Numbered from the stretch's first letter, positions 33,401-42,993 are shown. The stretch: DNA of 47,629 nt from JAAZLS01 sp964585925 (GCA_964585925.1 CAZPFS010000013.1:1-47629); one strand, 5' to 3'. Numbers and translations: made by a program. The notes: generated from the letters alone by a model not told the origin.

Positions 33401-35183
33401 GATCTTTCCCTTTGTCTACAGCTTTATTGTTGGAAACAGAAATAATTATTTCCGAGACAAAAAATACAATTCCCAGCAGCCCCAGGCCGGCCAGGCTCCA
33501 GGAAATTTTTTTTACGGTTTCCCTGACCCGATAGGCCAGGTATCCGGGGGATGCGAAAAGAAGGCCGGACCGCTTAATGTTTATAAACAGCCGGCCGTCC
33601 TCCGATCGGATCTCCACATTGGGCGTGCTGACCCGATTGTTCAGTTGTTTTAAATCAAACCATAAAAGACGGGGGATTTTCTCCAGGCCCTCGATCAGTT
33701 CCTGAAACAATTCCACACCCAGGTAGGGGTGGTAAAAGCCGGAAATAACGCCCTCTCCGACAAATTTGTAATCTTGGGCCAAATCAAGCATACTTTCAAC
33801 GGTATGGGGATCATCGGGGTCCGCGTAATGTATTGTTTCCGGAAGAAGGGTCATCCCATGCAAAAAGCTTGGTTTTGTGATCCAGGGGGCGGTGGCCGTG
33901 ACTCTCCAATCCTCATCGCTGATTTGCACGTGTCCCACATAGGTGGAAAAAAAATCGGAGGCAACCTGGTATCCGTGCTGCGACATAGCGTAATGGGGCG
34001 CCTCAAAGGCCAGGGGGAACAGGCCATAGGTTGCCAGTTCCTGGATGCCGTTGATCAACCTTGTTTCGATATAGTTCCTTTCAAATGCTTTCTGCCGATC
34101 CAGGTGGTGATCATATTCCTGCTTGCTTGCAAAATCCTCTCTATTTTTAATCAACACCTTTTCTTCCGGGCCATGATAGATGGGCGTGTTGTGTTCCACA
34201 TCCCAAAATTCAAACCCTTCACCGGTTTCGCTCAGCCTGAATTGATGGGTGTAGCCGTGTAAAATCACACTTCCGCCGTTATTTTGCATGTATTTCAGCA
34301 CCTTCAATAACTCGGGGGTGTCTGAAAAGTGGTACTGTTTCCCCGTTTCCGGATTGGTATATATGGGGATCACCGCCATCATATAGGGTATATCCTTCTC
34401 AATTAGTATTTGGGCAATTGCCTTTAAATTTTTAGGATCTACCAGGGGATGGATATCCTCCAGACGGATACAGCAGTGGTTTACCCCGCAATTTTCCCTC
34501 CCAAATACCTCGTTAAGCCCTTCCGCCAAGGCGATGGACAGGGATCCAAAAATGTTGGTTGAGGCAAAATAATAGCTCTGGTTGTGCTGAATGAACAGAG
34601 GATACTGATTATCTGCTGCTTTTCCCATCAACAGGGGCCGGACATTTGATTGTTCAACCACATTTATTTCCAGAATGGGCTGCGGCAAAAAAGAAAGCTG
34701 TTGATTTGCAAACGGGTATCGGGAAATTCGATCGATCAACACTTCTTCCGGGGAACAGAGCTCCATAAACAAAAAGCGATCCCCGAGCTGGGCTGCGTTA
34801 TAACCGATGGCCACCATAACTCCTGTATATCGCTGAACGAGGTCCAGAAAGCCCGGGGGGAGAATCTCCTCCTGCTGTCCAAAATAGAAAAGGTGGGTGG
34901 CCTGCTTCATATCGGTTGTTTCAATTTGGGAATAAGGTTTAAATACAATGTTTTCGGTAAAATGGGAGATCAGGAGATCAAGTTTGCGCAGATCTTCATC
35001 AATTTTTTCACTGTTTGCTGCGGAAAATACAACCAAGACGTTCGGAACATTATTTATCAATGTTTCGGCAGCCAGAACGACATTATCATCAGGCTGGATG
35101 GTGAACAAAAGAGAGCCGATCAGAAAAAGTGCGAACACCCGGCTTGGTTTTAACCGATTTGACACTGTAATTTGCCTCTGCAA
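33393..35183 (-). CDS. DUF2334 polysaccharide-deacetylase-like membrane protein
   Basis: In this 596-residue secreted or membrane-anchored protein, the N-terminal helix (about 15-36) is a signal or anchor, and a C-terminal helix (about 557-578) gives a second anchor. The central domain carries CCIRLEDIHPLVDPKNL (about 236-252) and SVILHGYTHQFRLSETGEGF (about 310-329). These are the metal-binding aspartate and histidine positions of DUF2334, a branch of the polysaccharide deacetylase fold. It likely trims or deacetylates the polymer made by the GT2 enzyme encoded just downstream. Confidence 0.78.
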   Translation of the reverse strand: MQRQITVSNRLKPSRVFALFLIGSLLFTIQPDDNVVLAAETLINNVPNVLVVFSAANSEKIDEDLRKLDLLISHFTENIVFKPYSQIETTDMKQATHLFYFGQQEEILPPGFLDLVQRYTGVMVAIGYNAAQLGDRFLFMELCSPEEVLIDRISRYPFANQQLSFLPQPILEINVVEQSNVRPLLMGKAADNQYPLFIQHNQSYYFASTNIFGSLSIALAEGLNEVFGRENCGVNHCCIRLEDIHPLVDPKNLKAIAQILIEKDIPYMMAVIPIYTNPETGKQYHFSDTPELLKVLKYMQNNGGSVILHGYTHQFRLSETGEGFEFWDVEHNTPIYHGPEEKVLIKNREDFASKQEYDHHLDRQKAFERNYIETRLINGIQELATYGLFPLAFEAPHYAMSQHGYQVASDFFSTYVGHVQISDEDWRVTATAPWITKPSFLHGMTLLPETIHYADPDDPHTVESMLDLAQDYKFVGEGVISGFYHPYLGVELFQELIEGLEKIPRLLWFDLKQLNNRVSTPNVEIRSEDGRLFINIKRSGLLFASPGYLAYRVRETVKKISWSLAGLGLLGIVFFVSEIIISVSNNKAVDKGKDHA

Positions 35184-35364
35184 TTATATCCGTATTTGTG
35201 CTGACGATGGATGGCAACTCCCAATAATAACCATGTCTGAGGCATAGTCTGTACAAATAAGTTCATTCTATTCGCTTGTGAGGGTGGATACATTCAGAAT
35301 AACAAATAATCGCGGCCGGGAGCCGGTTTTTTGAACCTAACCCGGCTTTTCAGTTGTTTGTTTC

Positions 35365-36489
35365 TTACCTCAGATAATATTTTTCCAGCACCTTTTCGGC
35401 CGGTGTTCCCAGCGGTGAAAATAAAGAATCCGGTTCATCTGCAGTTACGCACCACCAATAAATTCCCCTGGTCAGGGGTTGCCAGGCACTAAATGTAGCC
35501 TCATAGTAGTTGGCCTGAGCCTGCCAGTCGGATTTATCACCGGGCAAATCCCATATATAGGGCTGGTGGTAGGCGCCAGCGGAGGGGATCATCCCCACTT
35601 CGGTGATCACCAGTTGGCCGCTTACAGTATTTTTAACTTCATCGATCCAGACCCCCCAGGCCTTTTCCAGATCCTCAATCGTGGCATCATCCGAAACATC
35701 CAGGGGAAAGTAGGCGTCAATTCCCACATAATCAAGCCTGGACACAAAGCCGGTTGAAGGTATTTCCCGGAAACAGTCCCAGTTGAACGAATAGATCAAC
35801 TCTCCCCGGTAGATCTCGCGCACTTCCTCGATCAGCCTGATCCATTCATCCAGATACCGGTTGTCCTGAAGAGAATTCAGTTCGGTACCGATATCCAAAA
35901 TCTCCGCCTGTTCCTGTGCGGCCAGTTCCGCATACTGCAAAATCAAAGCACGATAACCGGCAAACCAGGTTTCGGGGTTTTTCGGTTCGATCATCCCTCT
36001 CCAGTGGCCAGAAAAGATCATGTTTTTTTCATCCAGTATCGGACGGAGCATGACCCGAAAATTTTCCGCCTTGGCGGATCTGATCAGCGCCCGTAATTTG
36101 TCGGTACCGGGCGTCATCAGGGGATCGGTGGTTACCTCATCTGCCCGCCAGCCGGACTGAAACAAGGGGTACACGATGGCCAGGCTGTTTACGCCAAGTT
36201 CCCGTAAATGCCTGAACAATTTTTTGGTTTTCAATATATCTGGCTGGCCGTATACCAGGAAATTGACCCCCGCCAGAAACTCAACTTGCCGGGACGGCAA
36301 TTCCCGGTTCAGCTTGTCCGGTTTCAGGGTAACTGTATTTTCATGTTCCCGATCAGGACTCGGCGTTTTCGGATTTGATCTTGAGGTATCGGTTTCAGAT
36401 GGAAATTTGAACATAATCAAAGAAAGCAGTAGCACACAGACAGCCGCCAAGCAAATCGACGTTGCTCTGGACACCCGGTATCGCCCCAT
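35365..36489 (-). CDS. secreted TIM-barrel glycosidase-like protein (GH113-like)
   Basis: This 374-residue protein has an N-terminal signal-anchor (residues 8-27) and a linker rich in Pro, Ser and Thr. A TIM barrel follows. LDIGTELNSLQD (about 197-208) supplies a probable acid/base glutamate, and LVITEVGMIPSAG (about 296-308) a probable nucleophile glutamate. Strand motifs such as LDYVGIDAYFPLD support a GH113 or related clan-A barrel. It may cleave the polymer made nearby or a host glycan. It is separated from the DUF2334 gene by 181 bp. Confidence 0.7.
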   Translation of the reverse strand: MGRYRVSRATSICLAAVCVLLLSLIMFKFPSETDTSRSNPKTPSPDREHENTVTLKPDKLNRELPSRQVEFLAGVNFLVYGQPDILKTKKLFRHLRELGVNSLAIVYPLFQSGWRADEVTTDPLMTPGTDKLRALIRSAKAENFRVMLRPILDEKNMIFSGHWRGMIEPKNPETWFAGYRALILQYAELAAQEQAEILDIGTELNSLQDNRYLDEWIRLIEEVREIYRGELIYSFNWDCFREIPSTGFVSRLDYVGIDAYFPLDVSDDATIEDLEKAWGVWIDEVKNTVSGQLVITEVGMIPSAGAYHQPYIWDLPGDKSDWQAQANYYEATFSAWQPLTRGIYWWCVTADEPDSLFSPLGTPAEKVLEKYYLR

Positions 36490-36650
36490 TCATTTTTTTA
36501 TTTGTTTTCCTCCTGCCCCTATCGTATTCGGTATGATATCCGGATAGAACGTCTAAAATAGCTCACAGGGTGCTGTTAAAGGGATTTTCACACCGGCAAT
36601 GAATTTATGTTTGAGCGGGGTTTAAATCAATAAAAATAAGAGGGACTGGA

Positions 36651-37781
36651 ATGGCAAAATCAAGTGTCCGGAAAAAGATCCTGTTGGTTTTTGGAACCAG
36701 GCCCGAGGCGATCAAGATGGCGCCACTGGTAAAAAAAATAGGCGATAGCAAAATATTTACCGGAACGGTATGTGTGACTGCACAACACCGGGAAATGCTG
36801 GATATGATCCTGGATCTCTTTGGGATTCAACCGGAATACGATCTGGACCTGATGAGTGACGGGCAATCTGTTACCGATATCACCGTCCGGGTGCTGTCCG
36901 GAATGAAAAGGGTGCTGGAACGGGAAAAACCCGATCTGGTGTTGGTGCATGGCGATACCACCACCACCATGGCCGCGGCGCTGGCCGCATTTTATCAGAA
37001 AATTCCGGTCGGCCACGTGGAAGCGGGGTTGCGGAGCGGAAACCGGTATTCTCCCTATCCCGAGGAGATGAACCGGCGTTTGACGGGCATTATTGCCGAC
37101 CTGCATTTTGCCCCTACTTCCGGTAACCGGGAGCAGCTTCTTAAAAGCGGGGTCGGCGAGGAGCGGATCTTTGTTACCGGCAACACAGTGATCGATGCTT
37201 TGCAGATGGTTATCAAGCCGGATTACCGTTTTTCGGAAATTGAATTGAACCGGCTTGACCCGGCCCATAAAAAGATCATTCTCCTGACCGCTCATCGGCG
37301 GGAGAACTGGGGCCAGCCCCTGGAAAATATATTCGAGGCCGCCCGAAGTATTTTGATCAAAAATCGGGATGTGGAGCTGGTGTTTCCAGTTCATATGAAT
37401 CCCGTGGTCCGGGATGCGGCTTTTCGCATTCTGGGTTCGGTCGAGAGTGCCCACCTGACGGCACCGCTTGATTATGAGTCTTTTGCCAATCTCATGGCCC
37501 GCTCATATCTGGTATTGACAGACTCGGGTGGAATACAGGAAGAAGCGCCGTCTCTGGGAAAACCTGTTTTGGTACTGCGCACGGAGACGGAAAGACCTGA
37601 AGCAGTGGAAGCGGGAACGGTGAAAATGGCCGGGGTGGAGAGGGATAGAATAATCAGCCTTACCCAGGAATTGCTGGATAGCCCGTCAGAATACCACAAA
37701 ATGGCCCGGGCAGCCAATCCTTACGGAGACGGGAAGGCTGCCGAAAAGATAATAAAGGTGCTGGAAAACTTATTCTCCTAA
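36651..37781 (+). CDS. wecB: UDP-N-acetylglucosamine 2-epimerase (non-hydrolysing)
   Basis: This 376-residue enzyme interconverts UDP-GlcNAc and UDP-ManNAc. The motifs FGTRPEAIKMAPLVKKI, VHGDTTTTMAAALAAF, HVEAGLRSGNRYSPYPEEMN, LLTAHRRENWG and DSGGIQEEAPSLGKPVLVLR cover the full catalytic cleft. Length is exactly as in the family. It is transcribed away from the glycosidase-like gene and overlaps the convergent FAD-Rieske gene by 12 nt at the 3' ends. It may supply ManNAc for the polysaccharide region to the left or for teichoic-acid linkage. Confidence 0.95.
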   Translation: MAKSSVRKKILLVFGTRPEAIKMAPLVKKIGDSKIFTGTVCVTAQHREMLDMILDLFGIQPEYDLDLMSDGQSVTDITVRVLSGMKRVLEREKPDLVLVHGDTTTTMAAALAAFYQKIPVGHVEAGLRSGNRYSPYPEEMNRRLTGIIADLHFAPTSGNREQLLKSGVGEERIFVTGNTVIDALQMVIKPDYRFSEIELNRLDPAHKKIILLTAHRRENWGQPLENIFEAARSILIKNRDVELVFPVHMNPVVRDAAFRILGSVESAHLTAPLDYESFANLMARSYLVLTDSGGIQEEAPSLGKPVLVLRTETERPEAVEAGTVKMAGVERDRIISLTQELLDSPSEYHKMARAANPYGDGKAAEKIIKVLENLFS

Positions 37782-39335
37782 GCCCGGTCCGACAAGCGTC
37801 TCAGAATACAAGTTATCTCCGGTTTTCAACGGTTTAAGGGTTGGCCCTTCGATAATTTCACCATCAACGGTGTAGCGTGAGCCGTGGCAGGGGCAATCCC
37901 AGGTGAGCTCCGCCTCATTCCAGGCCGGTTCACACCCCATATGGGTGCAGGTCAGGCCCACGGCATGCATTTGACCCCGATTATCCCTGTACAATCCCAT
38001 TTTACCCTCTTTTACGCTTACCACTGCCGCCTTTCCGGGGGCCGGTTCTGTTCCCGGGGGAATGCTTTCCAGTTGACCGGCAGCCGCCTGTTTGGCGGTA
38101 TCGATGTTCATCGATATCGATTTTTGCATCATCGGATCCGGCTCAAAGCGGGCCGGATTGTAGATCTCCTCCCAGGGACTTTCCCCGTGTACAATCAGAT
38201 CCCTTATCAGCAATGCTGCCGCGGCGCCATTGGTTATTCCCCACTTGCGAAACCCGGTGGCCACGAATACATTTGCGTTTCCCTGGGTAATGCGTCCCAC
38301 ATAGGGGACCTCATCCAGGGTAATGTAATCCTGGGCGGACCAGCGGAAAGGCGCCCCGGTAACGGTAAAGGTCTGCTCTGCAAATTGGGCCAGGTTTCGG
38401 TAATAATTCCCCGTAGGCGGCCCCTGCCCGGTCCGGTGGTGTTCGCCGACCACCAGAATCAACTCGCCGCCATTGTAGGGGGTACTTCGAAGCGATCGGC
38501 CCGGCGATTCCGCCGAAATATATATCCCGCCGGGGAATTTCTCTTTGGCCGTGATTGCCAGGGCATAGGACCTGTCCGGGAATGCCCGGGTAAAGTAGCG
38601 GCCACCGCCATCATAAACCGGGAAATGAGAGGCCATTACTACCTTATCCGCAGTGATCAGGTGCCCGGTTTCAGTAATTATGGTGAAGGGATGGCCTTCC
38701 AGGAAATCAACGGCTCGCGTGTGTTCATGAATACGGCCCCCCCCGCGGCTGATCAGGGCGGCCAGAGCCGACAGGAATTTGCCGGGGTGAAACTGAGCCT
38801 GGTTATCAAAACGCTCCGCAGCCTTTATCCCGAACGGGAGCGGGATCTGTTCCAGGTAATGGGCATTGATTCCCAGGCTGATCGCAGCCCTGATTTCATC
38901 CTCTATTTGTTTGATGTATTGCTCCTGTTGGGTGTAGATGTAGGCGGGCTGGGATGAAAAATCACAATCAATATTGTTTTTTTTGATCAGGTTTTCCAGA
39001 AAAGCGACCGCATTTTCATTGGCCTCTGCATATTGCCGGGCCTTCTCCGGTCCAAAGCGCCTGATCAGTTTATCATAAATCAGGCTGTGCTGTGAGGTGA
39101 TCTTGGCCGTGGTATGGCCCGAGGTTCCCCGCCCAACACGGTTTGCTTCGATGATGGCTACATTTAGATCTTCCATCATCAATAAATAGGCGGCGGTAAT
39201 ACCGACCAGTCCGCCCCCCACAATTGCCGCATCAACCCTGATATCCTCTTTTAAAACCGGGTAGCTCGCAGCCCCGATCGAGGCTATCCAGTAGGGCAGA
39301 GGCGGCTCGATATATGGATCGATTTTTCCGGCCAT
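37770..39335 (-). CDS. FAD-dependent oxidoreductase with C-terminal Rieske domain
   Basis: This 521-residue two-domain protein has a DAO-type FAD domain with the dinucleotide motif VDAAIVGGGLVGITAAYLL (about 31-49) and the segment GRGTSGHTTAKITSQHS. The C-terminal Rieske domain (about 420-510) has CTHMGC and CPCHGSRY, giving both Cys-His pairs for a [2Fe-2S] cluster. Similar fusions are found widely in Firmicutes with unknown substrates and possibly serve in envelope or amine oxidation. It has no obvious partner. The 288-bp gap to the right (39336-39623) contains a promoter but no gene. Confidence 0.85.
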   Translation of the reverse strand: MAGKIDPYIEPPLPYWIASIGAASYPVLKEDIRVDAAIVGGGLVGITAAYLLMMEDLNVAIIEANRVGRGTSGHTTAKITSQHSLIYDKLIRRFGPEKARQYAEANENAVAFLENLIKKNNIDCDFSSQPAYIYTQQEQYIKQIEDEIRAAISLGINAHYLEQIPLPFGIKAAERFDNQAQFHPGKFLSALAALISRGGGRIHEHTRAVDFLEGHPFTIITETGHLITADKVVMASHFPVYDGGGRYFTRAFPDRSYALAITAKEKFPGGIYISAESPGRSLRSTPYNGGELILVVGEHHRTGQGPPTGNYYRNLAQFAEQTFTVTGAPFRWSAQDYITLDEVPYVGRITQGNANVFVATGFRKWGITNGAAAALLIRDLIVHGESPWEEIYNPARFEPDPMMQKSISMNIDTAKQAAAGQLESIPPGTEPAPGKAAVVSVKEGKMGLYRDNRGQMHAVGLTCTHMGCEPAWNEAELTWDCPCHGSRYTVDGEIIEGPTLKPLKTGDNLYSETLVGPGLGE

Positions 39336-39463
39336 GTTTTTCCTCCCGAAGGTGATGACTTAGCTTTTCCCAACGGCACGGTGTTTATGTAATTTCCAGG
39401 TGTATTTGTGGACGGGGTAGTGGAAGGCGGTTGAATCTCTGTTAGCCCCTTAATTGGCATAGG

Positions 39464-39490
39464 TTGTTCAGATTGCGGTCATGGTATAAT
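39464..39490 (+). promoter_or_regulatory. promoter upstream of the DUF4349 lipoprotein
   Basis: A consensus TATAAT is at 39485-39490 and TTGTTC at 39464-39469, with short 15-bp spacing. The GC-rich leader that follows (39520-39600) can form hairpins, such as one around GCCGGCGCTGCAGTCGGC. Confidence 0.45.
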
Positions 39491-39623
39491 ATTTCCACTG
39501 GATTTCACAAAGAAGGCAGTTAGGGGCACTAGGCCTGTTTTCGGGACATTTGCCGGCGCTGCAGTCGGCGGCGGGAACATTTTAACCCGCCCGGGGGTCA
39601 ATATAAAAAGGAGAGGGGGAAAA

Positions 39624-40556
39624 ATGAATATGAAGCATAAAAGGTATTTTTCGGCGGGGGTCATGATGATCCTGGCGGCAGCCCTGCTTTGCCTTGTTTC
39701 ATGCAGTGCCAACGAGGCCTCCCAGGACCTGGCTTATCCCGGCGAGCCATCGCCTGGAATGGAGGATTACGATTACGAAGCGGACCGCGGTTCCGGCGAC
39801 TACGAAGAAAGCAAAATCTCCGGCGATGCCGGAGAAAGTGACGTTCATTACCGGATTCGCACCGGTTCACTGGTGCTTAGAGTGTCCAGCACCCGGGAAA
39901 CGGCGGATCAGGTCAAAAAAATCGCCTCGGAGGCGGGGGGGTACATCAGCGACTCATACATTTACACTACCAAAGAAGATCTCTACCATGCCAATCTGAC
40001 CCTGCGGGTGCCGGAAAATCGCTTTGATGCGGTCATGGAACAGCTCCGCGGTTTGGGAAAATTCTCCGATGAAAGAACCGGTGATGACGATGTCACCATG
40101 CACTACCTTGATCTGGAAGCGCGCCTTAAAACCCTGGAGGCCCAGGAGGTGCGCCTGCGGGAAATATTGTCTAGGGCGGAAACGGTAGAGGATATCCTGA
40201 ATGTGGAGCGCGAACTGCAGCGAGTGCGCCAGGAGATTGAATCAATGTCCGCCCAATTCAAATATCTGCAGGATCAGGTGCGGTTTTCCACGATTAACAT
40301 CGGCTTGCGGGAAGAAAAGATCGGCGCCACCGCCGTCACCGCGGCGCCGTTTACCAATCTGGGTGCCCGGATTAAGGAGGGTTTTGTGCGCAGCATCAAC
40401 TTTGTTCTCGCTGCCCTGGCCGGGATCATGGTGGTTCTGGTAGCACTTCTGCCGGTAGTGGTGATTCTGGGTCTGGTTGCCCTGGCGCTGCGGTGGATTG
40501 TCAATCGCATCAGGCGCCGGCGCCACATTCCACCTTCCGCGGGGGGCGATCAATAA
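39624..40556 (+). CDS. DUF4349 membrane lipoprotein
   Basis: This 310-residue envelope protein has a lipoprotein signal peptide with lipobox LVSC (Cys near 27) and a short acidic linker. The DUF4349 domain (about 75-280) opens with TGSLVLRVSSTRETADQVKK and contains the coiled-coil stretch TLEAQEVRLREILSRAETVE. A C-terminal transmembrane helix lies near 265-290, with a basic tail RRRRH. DUF4349 proteins are common in Gram-positive and other bacteria and have no established function. AGGAGAGGGG precedes the ATG. Confidence 0.82.
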   Translation: MNMKHKRYFSAGVMMILAAALLCLVSCSANEASQDLAYPGEPSPGMEDYDYEADRGSGDYEESKISGDAGESDVHYRIRTGSLVLRVSSTRETADQVKKIASEAGGYISDSYIYTTKEDLYHANLTLRVPENRFDAVMEQLRGLGKFSDERTGDDDVTMHYLDLEARLKTLEAQEVRLREILSRAETVEDILNVERELQRVRQEIESMSAQFKYLQDQVRFSTINIGLREEKIGATAVTAAPFTNLGARIKEGFVRSINFVLAALAGIMVVLVALLPVVVILGLVALALRWIVNRIRRRRHIPPSAGGDQ

Positions 40557-40637
40557 TAGCACTTTGGGCGGGGACGGCGGATGACATTAAGGGTAAATAG
40601 TTAAACAGTCATTGGCGATTGCAGAAAAATGGTCATC

Positions 40638-40666
40638 TTGCCTCCCTGTATGTGCTTTGTTATAAT
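40638..40666 (+). promoter_or_regulatory. tRNA-Ala promoter
   Basis: TTGCCT (40638-40643) and TATAAT (40661-40666) are 17 bp apart, and the tRNA begins 11 nt after the -10 box. This is a strong, short-leader stable-RNA promoter. Confidence 0.75.
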
Positions 40667-40676
40667 AGCGATGCGG

Positions 40677-40752
40677 GGGCGTGTAGCTCAGCCGGGAGAG
40701 CGCCTGGTTCGCATCCAGGAGGCCAGGGGTTCGAGTCCCCTCACGTCCACCA
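40677..40752 (+). tRNA. tRNA-Ala (anticodon CGC)
   Basis: A full cloverleaf of 76 nt includes the encoded CCA end. The acceptor stem GGGCGTG/CACGTCC contains the G3:U70 wobble pair that is the identity element for alanine. The anticodon loop TTCGCAT within CCTGG/CCAGG stem bases gives anticodon CGC, reading GCG codons. The T-arm has GGGGTTCGAGTCCCC. Confidence 0.93.
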
Positions 40753-40879
40753 AATGTTAATATGCTCTGCAGTTCCGGTGATCAATACCTCTGACCCGGA
40801 CAATGGTGTCCCCTGTCCATTTAGACATTGAATGTAAATAAACAGCATTCACACTGCTTACCTGGGGGTTGATGAAAGC

Positions 40880-40923
40880 CCGGCCGGTCGAAAACTCCTA
40901 CGGAGTGTCCCGAACGGGGCCGG
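40880..40923 (+). other. foldable segment upstream of the oppDF genes
   Basis: CCGGCC (40880-40885) can pair with GGCCGG (40918-40923) around two small hairpins, CTCC-TAC-GGAG and CCCG-AA-CGGG. It could be an attenuator or a decayed repeat. Nothing else is recognised in 40753-40977. Confidence 0.25.
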
Positions 40924-40977
40924 TTTGCAGCAGTACTTTGAGATCAAAAGAAGCCTTTTCCGGCAGAGGATGGCTAG

Positions 40978-41976
40978 ATGGAACAGGCATTATTAAAAAT
41001 AGAAAACCTGAAAACATATTTTTATACCGATTCCGGTGTTGTCAAGGCCGTGGACAATGTGGATTTGAGCATTAAGGCCGGAGCCACCCTGGCCATTGTA
41101 GGGGAATCGGGTTCCGGGAAAAGTGTCCTTGCCTCCTCCATCATGAAACTGGTTCCGCAGCCGCCGGGTAAAATTGTTTCCGGAAGTATTTATTTTCAGG
41201 ATCAGAACCTCCTGCCCCTACCGGAAAAGCAGATGCGGCACATTCGGGGCAACCGGATAACGATGATTTCTCAGGAACCGATGACCTCCTTGAATCCGGT
41301 CCTCAAGATTGGGCGGCAGGTGGAAGAGGTCATTGCAGCCCACCGGAAGGCAGGAAAAGGGGAAGCAAAACGACAGGTCCTGGAACTTCTTCGGCTGGTG
41401 GGGTTCCCCTCGCCGGAAGAGCGTATCGGGAACTATCCTCATCAGTTGAGCGGCGGCATGCGCCAAAGGGTGATGATCGCTATTGCCCTGGCCTGTAACC
41501 CCAAACTTCTTATTGCCGATGAACCGACCACCGCCCTGGATGTGACCATCCAAGCCCAAATACTGGACTTAATGAAAAAATTTCAGGAGAACCTTGGCAC
41601 AGCCATTCTGATCATTACCCATGACCTGGGAGTGGTGGCGGAAATGGCGGCCGAAGTGGCAGTTATGTACGCCGGGCAGATAGTGGAATATGCCGCTGTA
41701 GATAAAATTTTTGCATCTCCAGCCCATCCATACACCGCCGGGCTGTTGCAATCAATGCCGCGACTGGATCGAAAACAGGAGGTGCTTTTTGCAATCGAGG
41801 GTGCGGTTCCCAATCCTGTTTGTTATCCCCCCGGATGTCGCTTTGCCCCCCGGTGCGGCAAAGCCACCTGCCGCTGCGAGCAGGAACACCCGGAGCTGCG
41901 GCCCTATGGACTCTGCGGCTCGTATCATTTTGTAAGGTGCCACTATCCGGAAGAGGGATATCATGGGCAGCCATAA
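40978..41976 (+). CDS. oppD: oligopeptide-type ABC transporter ATP-binding protein OppD/DppD
   Basis: This 332-residue ATPase shows Walker A VGESGSGKSVLAS (about 38-50), signature LSGGMRQRVMIAIAL, Walker B LLIADEPTTALDV and H-loop ITHDLG. The C-terminal oligopeptide ABC domain includes CYPPGCRFAPRC and more cysteines that may hold an iron-sulfur cluster. It overlaps oppF by 14 nt. OppD/DppD/NikD paralogues import peptides, or sometimes nickel or sugars. No permease or binding-protein genes are adjacent, so its partners must be elsewhere or lost. Confidence 0.9.
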   Translation: MEQALLKIENLKTYFYTDSGVVKAVDNVDLSIKAGATLAIVGESGSGKSVLASSIMKLVPQPPGKIVSGSIYFQDQNLLPLPEKQMRHIRGNRITMISQEPMTSLNPVLKIGRQVEEVIAAHRKAGKGEAKRQVLELLRLVGFPSPEERIGNYPHQLSGGMRQRVMIAIALACNPKLLIADEPTTALDVTIQAQILDLMKKFQENLGTAILIITHDLGVVAEMAAEVAVMYAGQIVEYAAVDKIFASPAHPYTAGLLQSMPRLDRKQEVLFAIEGAVPNPVCYPPGCRFAPRCGKATCRCEQEHPELRPYGLCGSYHFVRCHYPEEGYHGQP

Positions 41977-42964
41977 TTACCTGGAAGTAAAAAACATTAA
42001 AAAGTATTACCCCATCAGAAAAAACATCTGGGGCCAAAGCCGTTCCTGGTTGAAGGCGGTGGATGGAATTACTTTTTACTTGGCCCGCGGCGAAACACTG
42101 GGGCTGGTGGGTGAAAGCGGTTGCGGCAAGTCAACCCTGGGCAGGCTGATCATCAATTTGCTGGAACCAACCGGGGGGGAAGTAGTTTTTGAAAACCAGA
42201 ACATCTTTGACCTGATCGGCGAAAGAAAAAAGAAGCTGCGCCGGAAGATGCAGATGATTTTTCAGGATCCCTATGGATCCCTCAATCCAAGAATGAATAT
42301 TGGTGACATCATCGCTGAGCCCCTGTATATTCACCGTCTTTTCCGGGAAAACGGCATTCAAAAAAGGGTGGAGCAACTGCTCGATTATGTGGGAATGAGC
42401 TCTTACCATATGGGCCGTTATCCCCATGAATTAAGCGGCGGCCAGCGCCGGCGGGTGGGCATAGCTCGCGCCCTGGCAGTAGAGCCTGAGCTTATTGTCT
42501 GTGATGAACCTGTATCGGCACTGGATGTGTCCATACAATCTCAGGTTTTGAATTTGCTCAAGGATCTGCAGCAGGAGTTGGGTTTGACCTACCTGTTTAT
42601 TGCTCATGGGTTGAATGTAGTAAAATATATCAGCAATCGGGTGGGAGTCATGTATCTGGGAAAACTGGTGGAATTAACCGAAAGTGAAGAACTCTATGCC
42701 AACCCTCTGCACCCCTATACAAAAGCTTTGCTTTCGGCCATACCCGTCCCGGATTCCAGGATCAAAAAAGGACGTACCATCCTCGGCGGTGATCTCCAAA
42801 GCCCTATTGATCCTCCTCCAGGCTGCCGTTTCAATGCCCGCTGCCCGGTGGCTATAGACCTGTGTTTGCAGAAAGAACCAGATCTAATAGAATATTCGGG
42901 AAATCATTTTGCGGCCTGTCACCTTTTGGAGGGGGATGGGATGCTCACAAACAATCGCTTTTAG
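41963..42964 (+). CDS. oppF: oligopeptide-type ABC transporter ATP-binding protein OppF/DppF
   Basis: This 333-residue second ATPase of an Opp/Dpp transporter has Walker A VGESGCGKSTLGR, signature LSGGQRRRVGIARAL, Walker B LIVCDEPVSALDV and H-loop FIAHGLNVV. The C-terminal oligopeptide domain includes PPPGCRFNARCPVA. The usual AEPL motif (DIIAEPLYIHRL) is present. It forms a tight pair with oppD but lacks permease and substrate-binding genes nearby. A promoter for the molybdoenzyme gene starts 30 bp after its stop. Confidence 0.9.
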   Translation: MGSHNYLEVKNIKKYYPIRKNIWGQSRSWLKAVDGITFYLARGETLGLVGESGCGKSTLGRLIINLLEPTGGEVVFENQNIFDLIGERKKKLRRKMQMIFQDPYGSLNPRMNIGDIIAEPLYIHRLFRENGIQKRVEQLLDYVGMSSYHMGRYPHELSGGQRRRVGIARALAVEPELIVCDEPVSALDVSIQSQVLNLLKDLQQELGLTYLFIAHGLNVVKYISNRVGVMYLGKLVELTESEELYANPLHPYTKALLSAIPVPDSRIKKGRTILGGDLQSPIDPPPGCRFNARCPVAIDLCLQKEPDLIEYSGNHFAACHLLEGDGMLTNNRF

Positions 42965-42993
42965 GCCAGATAAAAATAATAGTGCGAATAGTG

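Noticed and set aside
36660..37454. Long minus-strand open frame opposite the UDP-GlcNAc 2-epimerase gene.
   Set aside because: Antisense shadow of a clearly conserved enzyme.
40619..40831. Open frame spanning the tRNA gene.
   Set aside because: It crosses tRNA-Ala and has a composition unlike protein.
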